In this document: one piece after another, positions 1-8,824 of the stretch | Layout of the letters: each line of letters opens with the position of its first letter | Position numbering within the stretch: the stretch's first letter is position 1 | Assembly: GCF_020171345.1 (NCBI RefSeq) | Contig: NZ_JAIUZM010000001.1 | Coordinates: 1,240,001 to 1,304,000, forward strand | Length of the DNA stretch: 64,000 bases | Direction: 5' to 3' | Source of the DNA: Microbulbifer agarilyticus | GTDB lineage: Bacteria; Pseudomonadota; Gammaproteobacteria; Pseudomonadales; Cellvibrionaceae | The notes under the pieces: generated by a model | Told to the model about the DNA's origin: nothing | The model's database searches: none | The model's input: the letters and a program-made list of their open reading frames with translations, nothing else | Made by a program: the position numbers and the translations under genes

Positions 1-521
1 TGCGACTCGTTTGCCTGCGAACGTTCATGACCGGCGGCCTCTGCACGTTCCTGACTGACGATTTCAGCGAGCGCCAGGCGGATTTTTACCCGCAGCGCGT
101 TGCGCTCGTCTGCGCTTTGGCTGTGACTGGCTTGGGCCGGATCAGCCGCCTGCAGTTCGAGCGTGCCGCTGCGAATGGCCTCGAGCAGGATCTGCTCTGA
201 ATCCTGAATTGGCCCCTGAACTGGACTCTGAACTGGACTCCGAACTGAATAGGGACCTGAAATGAGCGAAGACGCACCGGAGTGCGTGCGCAGAGCGGAA
301 GGGAGCCCGAAACTCTCGGACCCGCCGAGCTGCAAAAGGGGGTAACTGCCGCCACCAAAAAAGTGCTGCTCGGCCATCAACAACTGGCCGGGCTCCGTAT
401 TCGCCAGTAATTCCCCGGCAATAAGAACCTGCTGTGGATCAATCCAGGGAACGGAGAAACGGATTGAGGCCGTCAAGCGATAATACTTTCCCTGTCTGTC
501 GCTTAAATCAAAGTGGGGCAT
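1..521 (-). CDS. Unrecognised protein, 3' end cut by the window edge
   Basis: An open minus-strand frame begins at ATG 521 (MPHFDLSDRQGKYYRL) and runs without a stop through at least 173 codons to the left edge. AAGGA lies directly before the ATG and GGGA a little further up. The N-terminal ~75 residues look like a compact folded segment (for example VPWIDPQQVLIAGELL). A low-complexity stretch follows, rich in S, P, V and Q and encoded by a 12-base tandem repeat. The end is helical, alanine- and glutamate-rich. I do not recognise the family and propose no function. It is divergent from the hydroxylase gene at 795, so the 270 bases between them should hold both promoters. Confidence that it is coding comes from the long open frame and normal codon use, not from homology. 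Confidence 0.6.
   Translation of the reverse strand, partial: MPHFDLSDRQGKYYRLTASIRFSVPWIDPQQVLIAGELLANTEPGQLLMAEQHFFGGGSYPLLQLGGSESFGLPSALRTHSGASSLISGPYSVRSPVQSPVQGPIQDSEQILLEAIRSGTLELQAADPAQASHSQSADERNALRVKIRLALAEIVSQERAEAAGHERSQANES
204..251 (-). repeat. 12-base tandem repeat inside the partial gene
   Basis: Four head-to-tail copies of a 12-base unit lie at 204-215, 216-227, 228-239 and 240-251. The two middle copies are identical (ctgaactggact) and the outer two are diverged. On the minus strand they encode an SPVQ-type tetrapeptide repeat. The unit is a multiple of three, so copy-number change would keep the frame. Confidence 0.75.
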
Positions 522-794
522 TTCCTTGTCCCGTAATAGTGATTGCGGCAAATGCTATCGCAAAACGGAAATCATCAGAAAGCACCAAGGTCGGCACGAG
601 CGTGCCAGTCACCGGCCTGACGGGGGATGCGCGCGGGATGATTGGCGTTGCTCGCTGACGATCTTCGCCATGGGCGTAACGCCAAAAACACACGGATTTC
701 GAAATCCGGTCTCTCAGGACATTGCCCGCACCGCGCCCTGTGGCAAGATTGCTAGCAAGTCACAACAAAGATAATCAAACCGACGATTCTCGAG

Positions 795-2045
795 GTGCCC
801 GTGGGACTGATCACCGCCGCCATTCCGTTTTTCCTGCTCGCGCTTGTGCTCGAGCTGACCCTGGACCGCTGGCGCGGCTGGGGCCTGTATCGCCTGAACG
901 ACACCATCGGCAGCCTGGGCGCCGGCATCATGAGCCGGGTGGTCGGGCTGGTGCGCGTGGGCATCCTGATGCTCGTCTACATTCCGCTGTACCAGTGGTT
1001 GGAACCCACCTACCAGAGCCTGGGTATCCACTGGTCGCTGGATAACCCCTGGCACATGGTGCTGGCGATCGTCCTGTACGATTTCTTCTATTACTGGCGC
1101 CACCGCATCGCGCACGAGGTCAATATCTTCTGGGCCGAGCACGTGGTGCATCACCAGAGCGAGGATTACAACCTCAGTACCGCGCTGCGCCAGTCCAGCG
1201 GTTTTGTACCCCTGGCGTGGATGTTTTACCTGCCGCTGCTGCTGGTGGGCATGCCCCCGGAAGTGCTACTGACCGCCGGCGCCATCGATCTCATCTACCA
1301 GTTCTGGGTCCACACGCAGAAGTTTCCCAAGATCCGCTGGATGGAGTGGATCCTGGTATCGCCGTCCAATCACCGGGTGCACCACGCACAGAACAAGGTG
1401 TATGTAGACCGCAACTACGGCGGCGTGCTGATCATCTGGGACCGTATCTTCGGAACCTATCAGGAAGAACTGGACGACGAGCCATGTATCTACGGCGTGC
1501 GCAAACCGCTCAACACCTTCGACCCGTTCGCCGCCAATTTGCAGCACCTGAAGCGCATGTGGCTGGATGCGGTGTACACCAAAAGCTGGAAGGAAAAACT
1601 TAGCCTGTGGTTCCGTGCCACCGGCTACCGCCCGGCGGACGCCGAGGCGGCCATGCCCGTCCCCAGCGGGGATCTGGACAACTTCCAGCGCTTTGACCCA
1701 CAGATAAACCGCGGCGTGCGCTGGTACGCTCTGGCTCAGCATTTGAGCTACACCCTGGCAACCGTGGGAATCCTGTTTATGGGCAGCGGCCTCGATTTTG
1801 CCACGACCGCACTGGTGGTGTTCCTGATCATCGCGGGCCTGATCCTGAACGGGCGTATCCTCGACGGCAGCAGCGCTACGCGCTACTGGGAGCTGGGCCG
1901 CCTGGCACTGCTCGCCGTATCGATCCCGCTACTGCCGCAATTGATCTGGACGGCGGTGGCAGGCTATTGCCTGATAAGCGCCGCACTCTGGTGGCGGTTG
2001 GTTTTTAATGACAAAGACGATACAGTCACATCCGTTAGTCATTAA
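795..2045 (+). CDS. Fatty acid hydroxylase / sterol desaturase family membrane protein
   Basis: This is an integral membrane di-iron oxygenase of the fatty acid hydroxylase superfamily, which uses O2 to hydroxylate or desaturate a lipid. The histidine clusters that bind the two irons are visible: HRIAH at residues 103-107, HVVHH at 116-120 and NHRVHH at 192-197, with another histidine at 173. Hydrophobic segments flank the core, and a second hydrophobic block (about residues 310-405) follows it. This layout resembles alkylglycerol monooxygenase-type members more than short C-5 sterol desaturases. The start is taken as GTG 795; a second GTG at 801 is equally possible. It stands alone, divergent from the left-edge gene. 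The lipid substrate cannot be told from sequence. Confidence 0.85.
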   Translation: MPVGLITAAIPFFLLALVLELTLDRWRGWGLYRLNDTIGSLGAGIMSRVVGLVRVGILMLVYIPLYQWLEPTYQSLGIHWSLDNPWHMVLAIVLYDFFYYWRHRIAHEVNIFWAEHVVHHQSEDYNLSTALRQSSGFVPLAWMFYLPLLLVGMPPEVLLTAGAIDLIYQFWVHTQKFPKIRWMEWILVSPSNHRVHHAQNKVYVDRNYGGVLIIWDRIFGTYQEELDDEPCIYGVRKPLNTFDPFAANLQHLKRMWLDAVYTKSWKEKLSLWFRATGYRPADAEAAMPVPSGDLDNFQRFDPQINRGVRWYALAQHLSYTLATVGILFMGSGLDFATTALVVFLIIAGLILNGRILDGSSATRYWELGRLALLAVSIPLLPQLIWTAVAGYCLISAALWWRLVFNDKDDTVTSVSH

Positions 2046-2092
2046 CGCAAGGAATCCGTGGTAGCCCGCCTTCCCCAAAGGCACGGTTGTGA

Positions 2093-2917
<825 letters not shown>

Positions 2918-3078
2918 AAGCCACCAAAACGGCACAAAGAACCCATTGTTCGATTTGCGTACACCGCGCGGTCCGGTAGAATAGTTAACCCCGTCCGCGT
3001 CGGCCGTGACCGACCAGACAACAGAATTTGTCCTTTTTTGCCCGCAACCGGGCGAACCCACACTGGAACAGAGATTTT

Positions 3079-3342
3079 ATGGCACGTATTACCGTTGAAG
3101 ATTGCCTCGACCACGTAGACAACCGCTTTGAGCTGGTGATTGTTGGCAGCAAGCGCGCTCGCCAGATCGCTACCGGCGGCCGCGATCCGATGGTTGCGGA
3201 AGAAAACGACAAGCCCACCGTCATCGCCCTGCGCGAAATCGAAGAAGGCTTCGTTGACGCCAGCATTCTGGACGAGCCGGAAGAAGAGCCGGTACAGGCC
3301 GCTTCCCCGGCGCCGGTATTCCTGTCCGAGCAGGACCTGTAA
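3079..3342 (+). CDS. rpoZ: RNA polymerase omega subunit
   Basis: The omega subunit assists folding and assembly of beta-prime in RNA polymerase and forms part of a ppGpp binding site in proteobacteria. The 87-residue protein starts [20 protein letters not shown], and the strongly conserved segments [11 protein letters not shown] and [15 protein letters not shown] are present. The acidic, proline-containing C-terminus is variable in the family. The ATG at 3079 is preferred over an upstream in-frame start because all omega proteins begin at this MAR(V/I)TV motif. It lies 161 bases after gmk and 57 before spoT. Confidence 0.97.
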   Translation: MARITVEDCLDHVDNRFELVIVGSKRARQIATGGRDPMVAEENDKPTVIALREIEEGFVDASILDEPEEEPVQAASPAPVFLSEQDL

Positions 3343-3399
3343 TCCCCACCCCACGTTTTGATGCAGGATATGCAGGAAATCTAAGAGGCGAGCGCGGCT

Positions 3400-5517
3400 T
3401 TGCACACGATCGATAGTCTGGCCCATCGCCTCTCGTCCTATCTTCCCCCCGATCAGATTCAGTTCGTCCGCCGCGCGTATTTTTACGCGGAGCAGGCCCA
3501 TGAGGGCCAGACCCGGCGCTCTGGCGAGCCCTATATCACTCACCCTCTCGCAGTCGCCACCATTCTTGCGGGCATGCACATGGACGCCCAGAGCCTGGCC
3601 GCCGCCATGCTGCACGATGTCATCGAAGACACCGGTATCCCCAAAGCGGCACTGGCCGAGCAGTTTGGCGAGGAGATCGCGGATCTGGTGGACGGGGTGT
3701 CCAAGCTGACCCAGTTTGAGACCGACAGCCCGGCGGAGAAGCAGGCGGAGAACTTCCAGAAAATGGCCCTGGCCATGGCGCGGGACATCCGTGTGATTCT
3801 GGTGAAGCTCGCCGACCGCCTGCACAACATGCGTACCCTTGGCTCGCTGAAGCCCGGCAAACGCGCGCGCATTGCCCGCGAGACCCTCGAGATCTACGCA
3901 CCCATTGCCAACCGCCTGGGCATGAACGATGTGCGGATCGAATTCGAAGACCGCGCCTTCTTCGCCATTTACCCGCTGCGTGCCAGCCGCCTGCGCGCGG
4001 CGCTGGTTGCCGCCCGTGGCAACCGCAAGGAGCTGCTGGAAAAAATCCAGAACGCCATCGAACTGCGCCTGGAGCGGGAGAACATCGATGTGCTGGTGAT
4101 CGGCCGCGAGAAGCACCTGTTCAGCATCTACCAGAAGATGCGCTCGAAGAAGAAGTCGTTCAAGGAAATCATGGACGTCTACGCCTTCCGCATCATCGTC
4201 GACAGTGTGGACACCTGCTACCGCACCTTCGGGGTTATCCACAACCTGTACAAACCGGTGATCAGCGAATTCAAAGACTACATCGCCATCCCCAAATCCA
4301 ACGGCTACCAGTCACTGCACACGGTGCTGCTGGGCATGCACGGGGTGCCGATCGAGGTACAGATCCGCACCAAGGAAATGGACGAGATGGCCAACAGCGG
4401 TATTGCCGCCCACTGGCTGTACAAGTCGTCCGGCGACGAGGTGCTGAATACCGGTGGCACCAGCCAGGTGCGCGCGCGCCGCTGGGTGCAGGGCCTGCTG
4501 GAGATGCAGCAACGCGCCGGTGACTCGCTGGAATTTATCGAAAACGTAAAGATCGACCTGTTCCCGGACGAGGTTTACGTATTCACGCCCAAGGGCAAAA
4601 TCATTGATCTGCCCGCCGGGGCCACCGCGGTGGACTTCGCCTATTCGGTGCACACCGATATCGGTAATTCCTGTGTGGCGGTGCGCATCAACCAGCGCCT
4701 GGCGCCGCTGTCGCAGCCGCTGGAAAGCGGCCAGAAGGTGGAGATCCTCACCAGCAAAAACGTGCAGCCGAACCCGAACTGGCTCAATTTTGTGGTAACC
4801 GCGAAAGCGCGCAGTGCCATTCGCCACTACCTGAAGCACCAGCGCCATCACGATTCAATCGCCCTTGGCCAGCGCCTGCTGGAAAAGGCACTGACCAAGT
4901 TCGACCTCAAGCTTTCCGACCTTTCCGAGGAGCAGCTCAGCCGCGGGGTGAAAGAGGCCAATTACGAGAGTTTCGAGAACCTGCTGGAAGAGATCGGTCT
5001 CGGCAACCGCGCGGCCTTTTCCGCAGCCAAGCTGCTGGTCCCGCCAGGCACCACCGAGACGGAGGCGAGCAATATTTCCTCGCCGCTGACCATCGATGCC
5101 CAGGAGGGCATGATGATCAGCTTTGCCCGCTGTTGCCGCCCGATTCCCGGCGATACCATCATGGGGCATATCAGTTCCGGTAAGGGTGTGGTGGTGCACC
5201 GGGATACCTGCCGCAATGCGGCGGAGTTGCGCGAGCACCCGGAAAACATCATGGCGGTGAACTGGTCACCGGATGTAAAAGGCGAGTTCCTGGGGGATGT
5301 GCGCGTGGAGGTGGAATCCGAGCGCGGCATTATTGCCCGCCTGGCGACGCGCATTACCGAAGAGGGCGCGAGCATCGAGCAGATCCATGTAGACGAGAAG
5401 GATGCTCAGCACAGTACCATCGCGCTGACGCTGGAAGTGACCAACCGCGTGCACCTGGCCCAGGTGATGAAACGGCTGCGTAACTTGCCGGCGGTGATCA
5501 AGATCGCGCGACCCTGA
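3400..5517 (+). CDS. spoT: Bifunctional (p)ppGpp synthetase/hydrolase SpoT
   Basis: SpoT makes and degrades (p)ppGpp and so sets the stringent response. Domains appear in the standard order. The HD hydrolase domain has H34, H48 and the HDVIEDT motif at 72-78. The synthetase domain contains KDYIAIPKSNGYQSLHT and VPIEVQIRT. A TGS domain starts near residue 386 (DLFPDEVYVFTPKG), and a C-terminal ACT domain starts near 628. The intact HD motif marks it as the hydrolase-competent SpoT/Rel type and not RelA. The chosen start is TTG 3400, with GAGG upstream, giving 705 residues, close to E. coli SpoT. It follows rpoZ by 57 bases, so co-transcription is likely. Confidence 0.97.
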   Translation: MHTIDSLAHRLSSYLPPDQIQFVRRAYFYAEQAHEGQTRRSGEPYITHPLAVATILAGMHMDAQSLAAAMLHDVIEDTGIPKAALAEQFGEEIADLVDGVSKLTQFETDSPAEKQAENFQKMALAMARDIRVILVKLADRLHNMRTLGSLKPGKRARIARETLEIYAPIANRLGMNDVRIEFEDRAFFAIYPLRASRLRAALVAARGNRKELLEKIQNAIELRLERENIDVLVIGREKHLFSIYQKMRSKKKSFKEIMDVYAFRIIVDSVDTCYRTFGVIHNLYKPVISEFKDYIAIPKSNGYQSLHTVLLGMHGVPIEVQIRTKEMDEMANSGIAAHWLYKSSGDEVLNTGGTSQVRARRWVQGLLEMQQRAGDSLEFIENVKIDLFPDEVYVFTPKGKIIDLPAGATAVDFAYSVHTDIGNSCVAVRINQRLAPLSQPLESGQKVEILTSKNVQPNPNWLNFVVTAKARSAIRHYLKHQRHHDSIALGQRLLEKALTKFDLKLSDLSEEQLSRGVKEANYESFENLLEEIGLGNRAAFSAAKLLVPPGTTETEASNISSPLTIDAQEGMMISFARCCRPIPGDTIMGHISSGKGVVVHRDTCRNAAELREHPENIMAVNWSPDVKGEFLGDVRVEVESERGIIARLATRITEEGASIEQIHVDEKDAQHSTIALTLEVTNRVHLAQVMKRLRNLPAVIKIARP

Positions 5518-5606
5518 TTTTCAGACTCCTACATCCCTTTGCGGTCAGCATTTCGCTGGCCACCCCCCCACTTAATTGCTTCTGCTGATGGCTCCGATTT
5601 AGGCCC

Positions 5607-5679
5607 GGCCCGTCACTGGTGCCCATCCGCCAAACAACCTGTCGGCAATCGTTTGTCGGATGGGCACCAGTGACGGGCC
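5607..5679. repeat. Perfect 23-bp inverted repeat between spoT and ridA
   Basis: Left arm 5607-5629 and right arm 5657-5679 are exact reverse complements over 23 bases (core GTCACTGGTGCCCATCC). After one mismatch the stem continues with CAAAC 5631-5635 and GTTTG 5651-5655, leaving a 15-base loop. No T-run follows directly; a T8 run occurs about 20 bases later, near 5702. The stem is much longer than a normal terminator and looks like a REP-type or miniature mobile element, but no terminal duplication or transposase is seen. Confidence 0.85.
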
Positions 5680-5898
5680 TTCGTGGATGCTTTGGGCTTG
5701 GTTTTTTTTGCGGATGAGGATTGCGGGGTTTTTGGGGAATTCGCGGGGGTTTTGCGTGAATTTTCTCAGTTTGTGGATAAGTTCCGCATATCGCAATCTG
5801 GTCCTTTGCGCCGCTCCCCAAGGCTACAAAACCGCGCTATATTCTCCCGCTTCCTTTTTTCAGTAAGTAGGCCCCAACAGGGTCAGGAGAGGTCATCC
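5680..5898 (+). other. Gene-free spacer before ridA
   Basis: With the palindrome, this completes a 381-base gap (5518-5898). The first half is G- and T-rich, with T8, T5 and several G4-G5 runs at about 5700-5770. The second half carries a TATATT hexamer near 5840 that could be the ridA -10 box, but I see no well-spaced -35. The frame upstream of ridA is open, but its translation has no RidA counterpart, so I read it as non-coding. Confidence 0.4.
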
Positions 5899-6282
5899 AT
5901 GCCCAATCGCGCCGTGATAAAAACCGATAAGGCACCGGCAGCAATCGGCAGCTATTCCCAAGCGGTCAAGGTCAACAACACTATCTACCTGTCCGGTCAG
6001 ATTCCGCTGGTTCCGGAAACCATGGAACTGGTGTCCGACGATTTCCGCGAGCAGGCGGTGCAGGTATTTAAAAACCTGCAGGCGGTGTGCGAAGCCGCAA
6101 ACGGTACTCTGGACGATCTGGTAAAGCTGAATCTGTACCTCACTGACCTGAGCAATTTCGCTACCGTCAATGAAGTGATGCAGGAGATGTTTACCAAGCC
6201 ATTCCCGGCGCGTGCGGCGGTGGGTGTGAGTGAACTGCCCAAGGGTGCGCAGTTCGAGGCGGAAGGGGTTCTGGTGATCTAA
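5899..6282 (+). CDS. ridA: RidA family enamine/imine deaminase
   Basis: RidA hydrolyses reactive 2-aminoacrylate-type enamines released by PLP enzymes, giving keto acids and ammonia, and works as a cytoplasmic trimer. The 127-residue length is typical. Family features include AIGSYSQAVKVNNTIYLSGQ near the N-terminus and the C-terminal segment PARAAVGVSELPKGAQFEAE, which contains the conserved arginine (P-x-R-x-A) that binds the substrate carboxylate. ATG 5899 is preceded by CAGGAGAGG. In many gammaproteobacteria ridA follows spoT, as here, although a 23-bp palindrome separates the two. Confidence 0.95.
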   Translation: MPNRAVIKTDKAPAAIGSYSQAVKVNNTIYLSGQIPLVPETMELVSDDFREQAVQVFKNLQAVCEAANGTLDDLVKLNLYLTDLSNFATVNEVMQEMFTKPFPARAAVGVSELPKGAQFEAEGVLVI

Positions 6283-6328
6283 GCGATTGCCGCGCGCCGC
6301 TCGGCAATGGGCGGCGCGAACTTGTGAT

Positions 6329-7207
6329 TCAGTCGTTTTCCAGCAGGGTGCGGTAGCCGGCGCGGTAATCCGGATACAGCATGTCATAGCCGCTATCCAG
6401 CATGCGTTTGTTGCTCAGCTTCTTGGAGCGACGCTCGCTGGTGGCCACTTCTTCGCGCAGATGCGCGCTGGTATAACCCATCGACTTTGCTAGCCAGCTC
6501 TGCAATTCGTACATGGGAACCGGGGTGCAGTCCGCACCGATATACAGCTTCTCCAGCGGCATATCTTTTTTCTGGCCCTCGATCAGGTGCGCGAGAAAGC
6601 CGACGGCATCGTCCACGTGAATGCGGTTGCTGAACTGGGGCGGTGATGGCGGTGCGCAGCGACCGGCCCGCACTTGCGAAAGCAGTCGATCGCGGCCGGG
6701 CCCATAAATACCCGCAAAGCGCACCACGCAGGTTTCCACCACACTTTGCTGGGCAATTTTTTCCGCAGCCAACAGAGCTTCGCCCTGGAAGCTACTCGGC
6801 ATCGGCTGGGAGCGCTCATCCAACCACTGGTCACCACTCTGGCCGTACACACGGGTGGAAGAAATCCACAGCAACAGACGCGGGGGTTTTTCCATATCCG
6901 CAAGGGACTGGCGCAGACAGGTGGCCGTTTCGACATAGGCGCGCTGGTAGGCTTGGGGAGTGCTGGCACCGGGAGTGAAAGTGGCGATAACAATATCGGC
7001 ACCCTGACTCAGGTGACGATGAATATCTTCTGTCTTGGTGGCGTCGCCGCGACGCCAGTTGACGACGTCCGCGCGGCGTTTGCGTGCCAGTGCCTGTAGC
7101 GGATTGCGCCGCACACCAAACACGTCGTACGCCTTGCGATCCAACTTCAGAGCGAGGCGTGTCCCCAGATCGCCGCAACCGAAGATCCAGACTTTTTCCT
7201 TTGCCAT
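6329..7207 (-). CDS. YeeZ-like NAD(P)-dependent SDR oxidoreductase
   Basis: An atypical (extended) short-chain dehydrogenase. The N-terminal Rossmann motif GCGDLG is at residues 10-15 of the protein that starts MAKEKVWIFG. LLLWISSTRVYGQSGDQWL supplies a serine and tyrosine in the usual active-site area, and VVRFAGIYGPGR matches the sugar-epimerase subclass. It resembles E. coli YeeZ, whose substrate is unknown. I chose ATG 7207 because the Rossmann strand begins right after it; an in-frame start at 7264 would add 19 unconserved residues. It is convergent with ridA, 46 bases apart, over a short GC-rich inverted repeat (6286-6292 with 6302-6308). Confidence 0.8.
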   Translation of the reverse strand: MAKEKVWIFGCGDLGTRLALKLDRKAYDVFGVRRNPLQALARKRRADVVNWRRGDATKTEDIHRHLSQGADIVIATFTPGASTPQAYQRAYVETATCLRQSLADMEKPPRLLLWISSTRVYGQSGDQWLDERSQPMPSSFQGEALLAAEKIAQQSVVETCVVRFAGIYGPGRDRLLSQVRAGRCAPPSPPQFSNRIHVDDAVGFLAHLIEGQKKDMPLEKLYIGADCTPVPMYELQSWLAKSMGYTSAHLREEVATSERRSKKLSNKRMLDSGYDMLYPDYRAGYRTLLEND

Positions 7208-7359
7208 AACCGCTTGCTTTTTCCCCTGGGCACCGAACGCCGGTCCCAATATTGCTCGGTCCACACACTGGTGGGCGCGATTAAAATTATACGTCGAACT
7301 GCAATGGACTTTCAGTCAGATTGGCTATTTATAGCCTGTTTCACTGACGAAGTCTGTGA

Positions 7360-7389
7360 ACGGGGCCCGTCGTTTTTCCAGGGCCCCGT
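7360..7389 (-). terminator. GC-rich hairpin downstream of the GlsB-like gene
   Basis: ACGGGGCCC at 7360-7368 pairs perfectly with GGGCCCCGT at 7381-7389 around a 12-base loop. It lies 23 bases after the minus-strand stop at 7413. There is no T-run on the downstream side, so a terminator or 3' protective role is only possible. Confidence 0.35.
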
Positions 7390-7412
7390 ACGAATAGACG
7401 AACAAAACTTCG

Positions 7413-7667
7413 TCAACCGCGGGATTTCACCATTCGATAGATAAACAGCAGGATAACTGCACCCACTACCGCAGTGATGATGCTTCCGAGCGATAGGCCG
7501 CCGGTAGTGCCCAGGCCAACAAAGCTACCGACCCAGCCACCGATAAACGCACCGACGATACCAATGACCATGGTGACAATCCAACCACCGGGATCCGGCC
7601 CGGGCATGATCCACTTGGCCAGCGCGCCGGCAATGAGACCCAAAATAATCCAAGACAAGATTCCCAT
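7413..7667 (-). CDS. GlsB/YeaQ/YmgE family stress-response membrane protein
   Basis: A small inner-membrane protein of 84 residues with the family's glycine-rich transmembrane pattern: MGILSWIILGLIAGALAKWI, then PGGWIVTMVIGIVGAFIGGW and a third helix ending IYRMVKSRG. Transglycosylase-associated (GlsB) proteins are linked to envelope and general stress; the molecular role is unknown. The start is ATG 7667 because GGAGG lies just upstream (revcomp of cctcc near 7675). The in-frame extension to 7730 lacks such a site. It is divergent from oxyR with a 233-base gap, so they could share control, but no matched OxyR site was found there. Confidence 0.85.
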   Translation of the reverse strand: MGILSWIILGLIAGALAKWIMPGPDPGGWIVTMVIGIVGAFIGGWVGSFVGLGTTGGLSLGSIITAVVGAVILLFIYRMVKSRG

Positions 7668-7900
7668 AGCGATCCTCCGCTTGATGTAATTTGAACGCTT
7701 GCCTTCCATGTATAGTAAAAAAAGCGCCACATCGCCCGTTCGGTGCGCAAGTTAATAGCAAATCTTACTATTCATAAACCTGACTAATAGCATTTTTTTC
7801 TAGATTGTGACATTTACACAATGGCCCGGCGGTTTTTCTGGCCGCCGGGGGGGGTTTATGAATAAACTCTATCGCCTGGATTTATCTGATTGCGTTTGCC

Positions 7901-8824
7901 ATGACACTGAACGAGCTCCGATACATCGTTACCCTGGCCCAGGAACAGCACTTTGGCCGCGCGGCAGAGCGCTGCTTCGTCAGCCAGCCCACCCTGTCCA
8001 TTGCCGTAAAGAAGCTGGAAAAAGAACTTGGGGTCGCCCTGTTCGAGCGCTCGAAGACACGGGTGCAGGCCACACCACTAGGGGAGCGTATCGTCGCGCA
8101 GGCGCAACTGGTACTGGAGCAATCCGCGGCCATCAAGGATATAGCCAGCGCCGGTAAGGACCAGCTCAGCAGCCCCCTGTCGGTGGGCGCGATTTTCACC
8201 ATCGGTCCCTACCTGTTCCCGCACTTTATTCCCCAGCTGCAGCAACTGGCGCCGCAGATGCCGTTGTATGTAGAGGAGGGCTATACCTCGACCCTGCGCG
8301 GTCGCCTGCGCAAGGGTGAGCTGGATGCGGTAATTATCGCGCTGCCATTTACCGAGCCGGACGTGGTTACCCAGCCGCTCTACGACGAACCGTTTGTGGT
8401 ACTGATGCCCTCGGACCACCCGCTGGCAAAATACGAGGCGCTGACCCCGGAACAACTGTGCGAAGACAACGTGCTGTTACTGGGTGAAGGCCACTGCTTC
8501 CGTGATCAGGTGCTGGAAGCCTGTCCACAGTTACAGCAGTCCATCGAAAAAGAAGCCGGCAGCGGGCATATCCGCACCGCCGCTGACGGCAGCTCCCTGG
8601 AAACCCTGCGCCATATGGTGGCCTCGCGCCTGGGCATCACCGTGTTGCCGCTGTCTGCCGCCGCCGCCTCGCAATACGCCACCGGGGTGCTGGTGACCCG
8701 TCCGTTTGTTGCCCCCGCACCGCAGCGCACCGTGGCGCTGGCATGGCGCGCCAGCTTTCCCCGCCACCGCGCCATCGATATGCTGCGCGATGCGATCAAC
8801 CAGTGCCAGCTGCAGAGTCCGTGA
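7901..8824 (+). CDS. oxyR: Hydrogen peroxide-sensing LysR regulator OxyR
   Basis: OxyR activates antioxidant genes when peroxide forms a disulfide between two cysteines. Both are present at exactly the E. coli positions, C199 and C208 (GHCFRDQVLEAC). The N-terminal winged helix-turn-helix covers residues 1-60 (HFGRAAERCFVSQPTLS), and the rest is the LysR effector domain, 307 residues in all. The ATG at 7901 opens MTLNELRYIVTLAQ, the normal OxyR start. The last codons overlap the recG start, so the two are translationally coupled. Confidence 0.95.
   Translation: MTLNELRYIVTLAQEQHFGRAAERCFVSQPTLSIAVKKLEKELGVALFERSKTRVQATPLGERIVAQAQLVLEQSAAIKDIASAGKDQLSSPLSVGAIFTIGPYLFPHFIPQLQQLAPQMPLYVEEGYTSTLRGRLRKGELDAVIIALPFTEPDVVTQPLYDEPFVVLMPSDHPLAKYEALTPEQLCEDNVLLLGEGHCFRDQVLEACPQLQQSIEKEAGSGHIRTAADGSSLETLRHMVASRLGITVLPLSAAAASQYATGVLVTRPFVAPAPQRTVALAWRASFPRHRAIDMLRDAINQCQLQSP

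Noticed and set aside
5683-5898. N-terminal extension of ridA by about 70 residues
   Set aside because: The added sequence has no RidA counterpart, overlaps low-complexity DNA, and a good ribosome site stands before ATG 5899.
7754-7791. ATAG and CTAT tetramers between the GlsB-like gene and oxyR, suggesting an OxyR site
   Set aside because: The spacing (9 bases within the pair and 15 to the next ATAG) does not fit the known OxyR pattern of evenly spaced tetramers.
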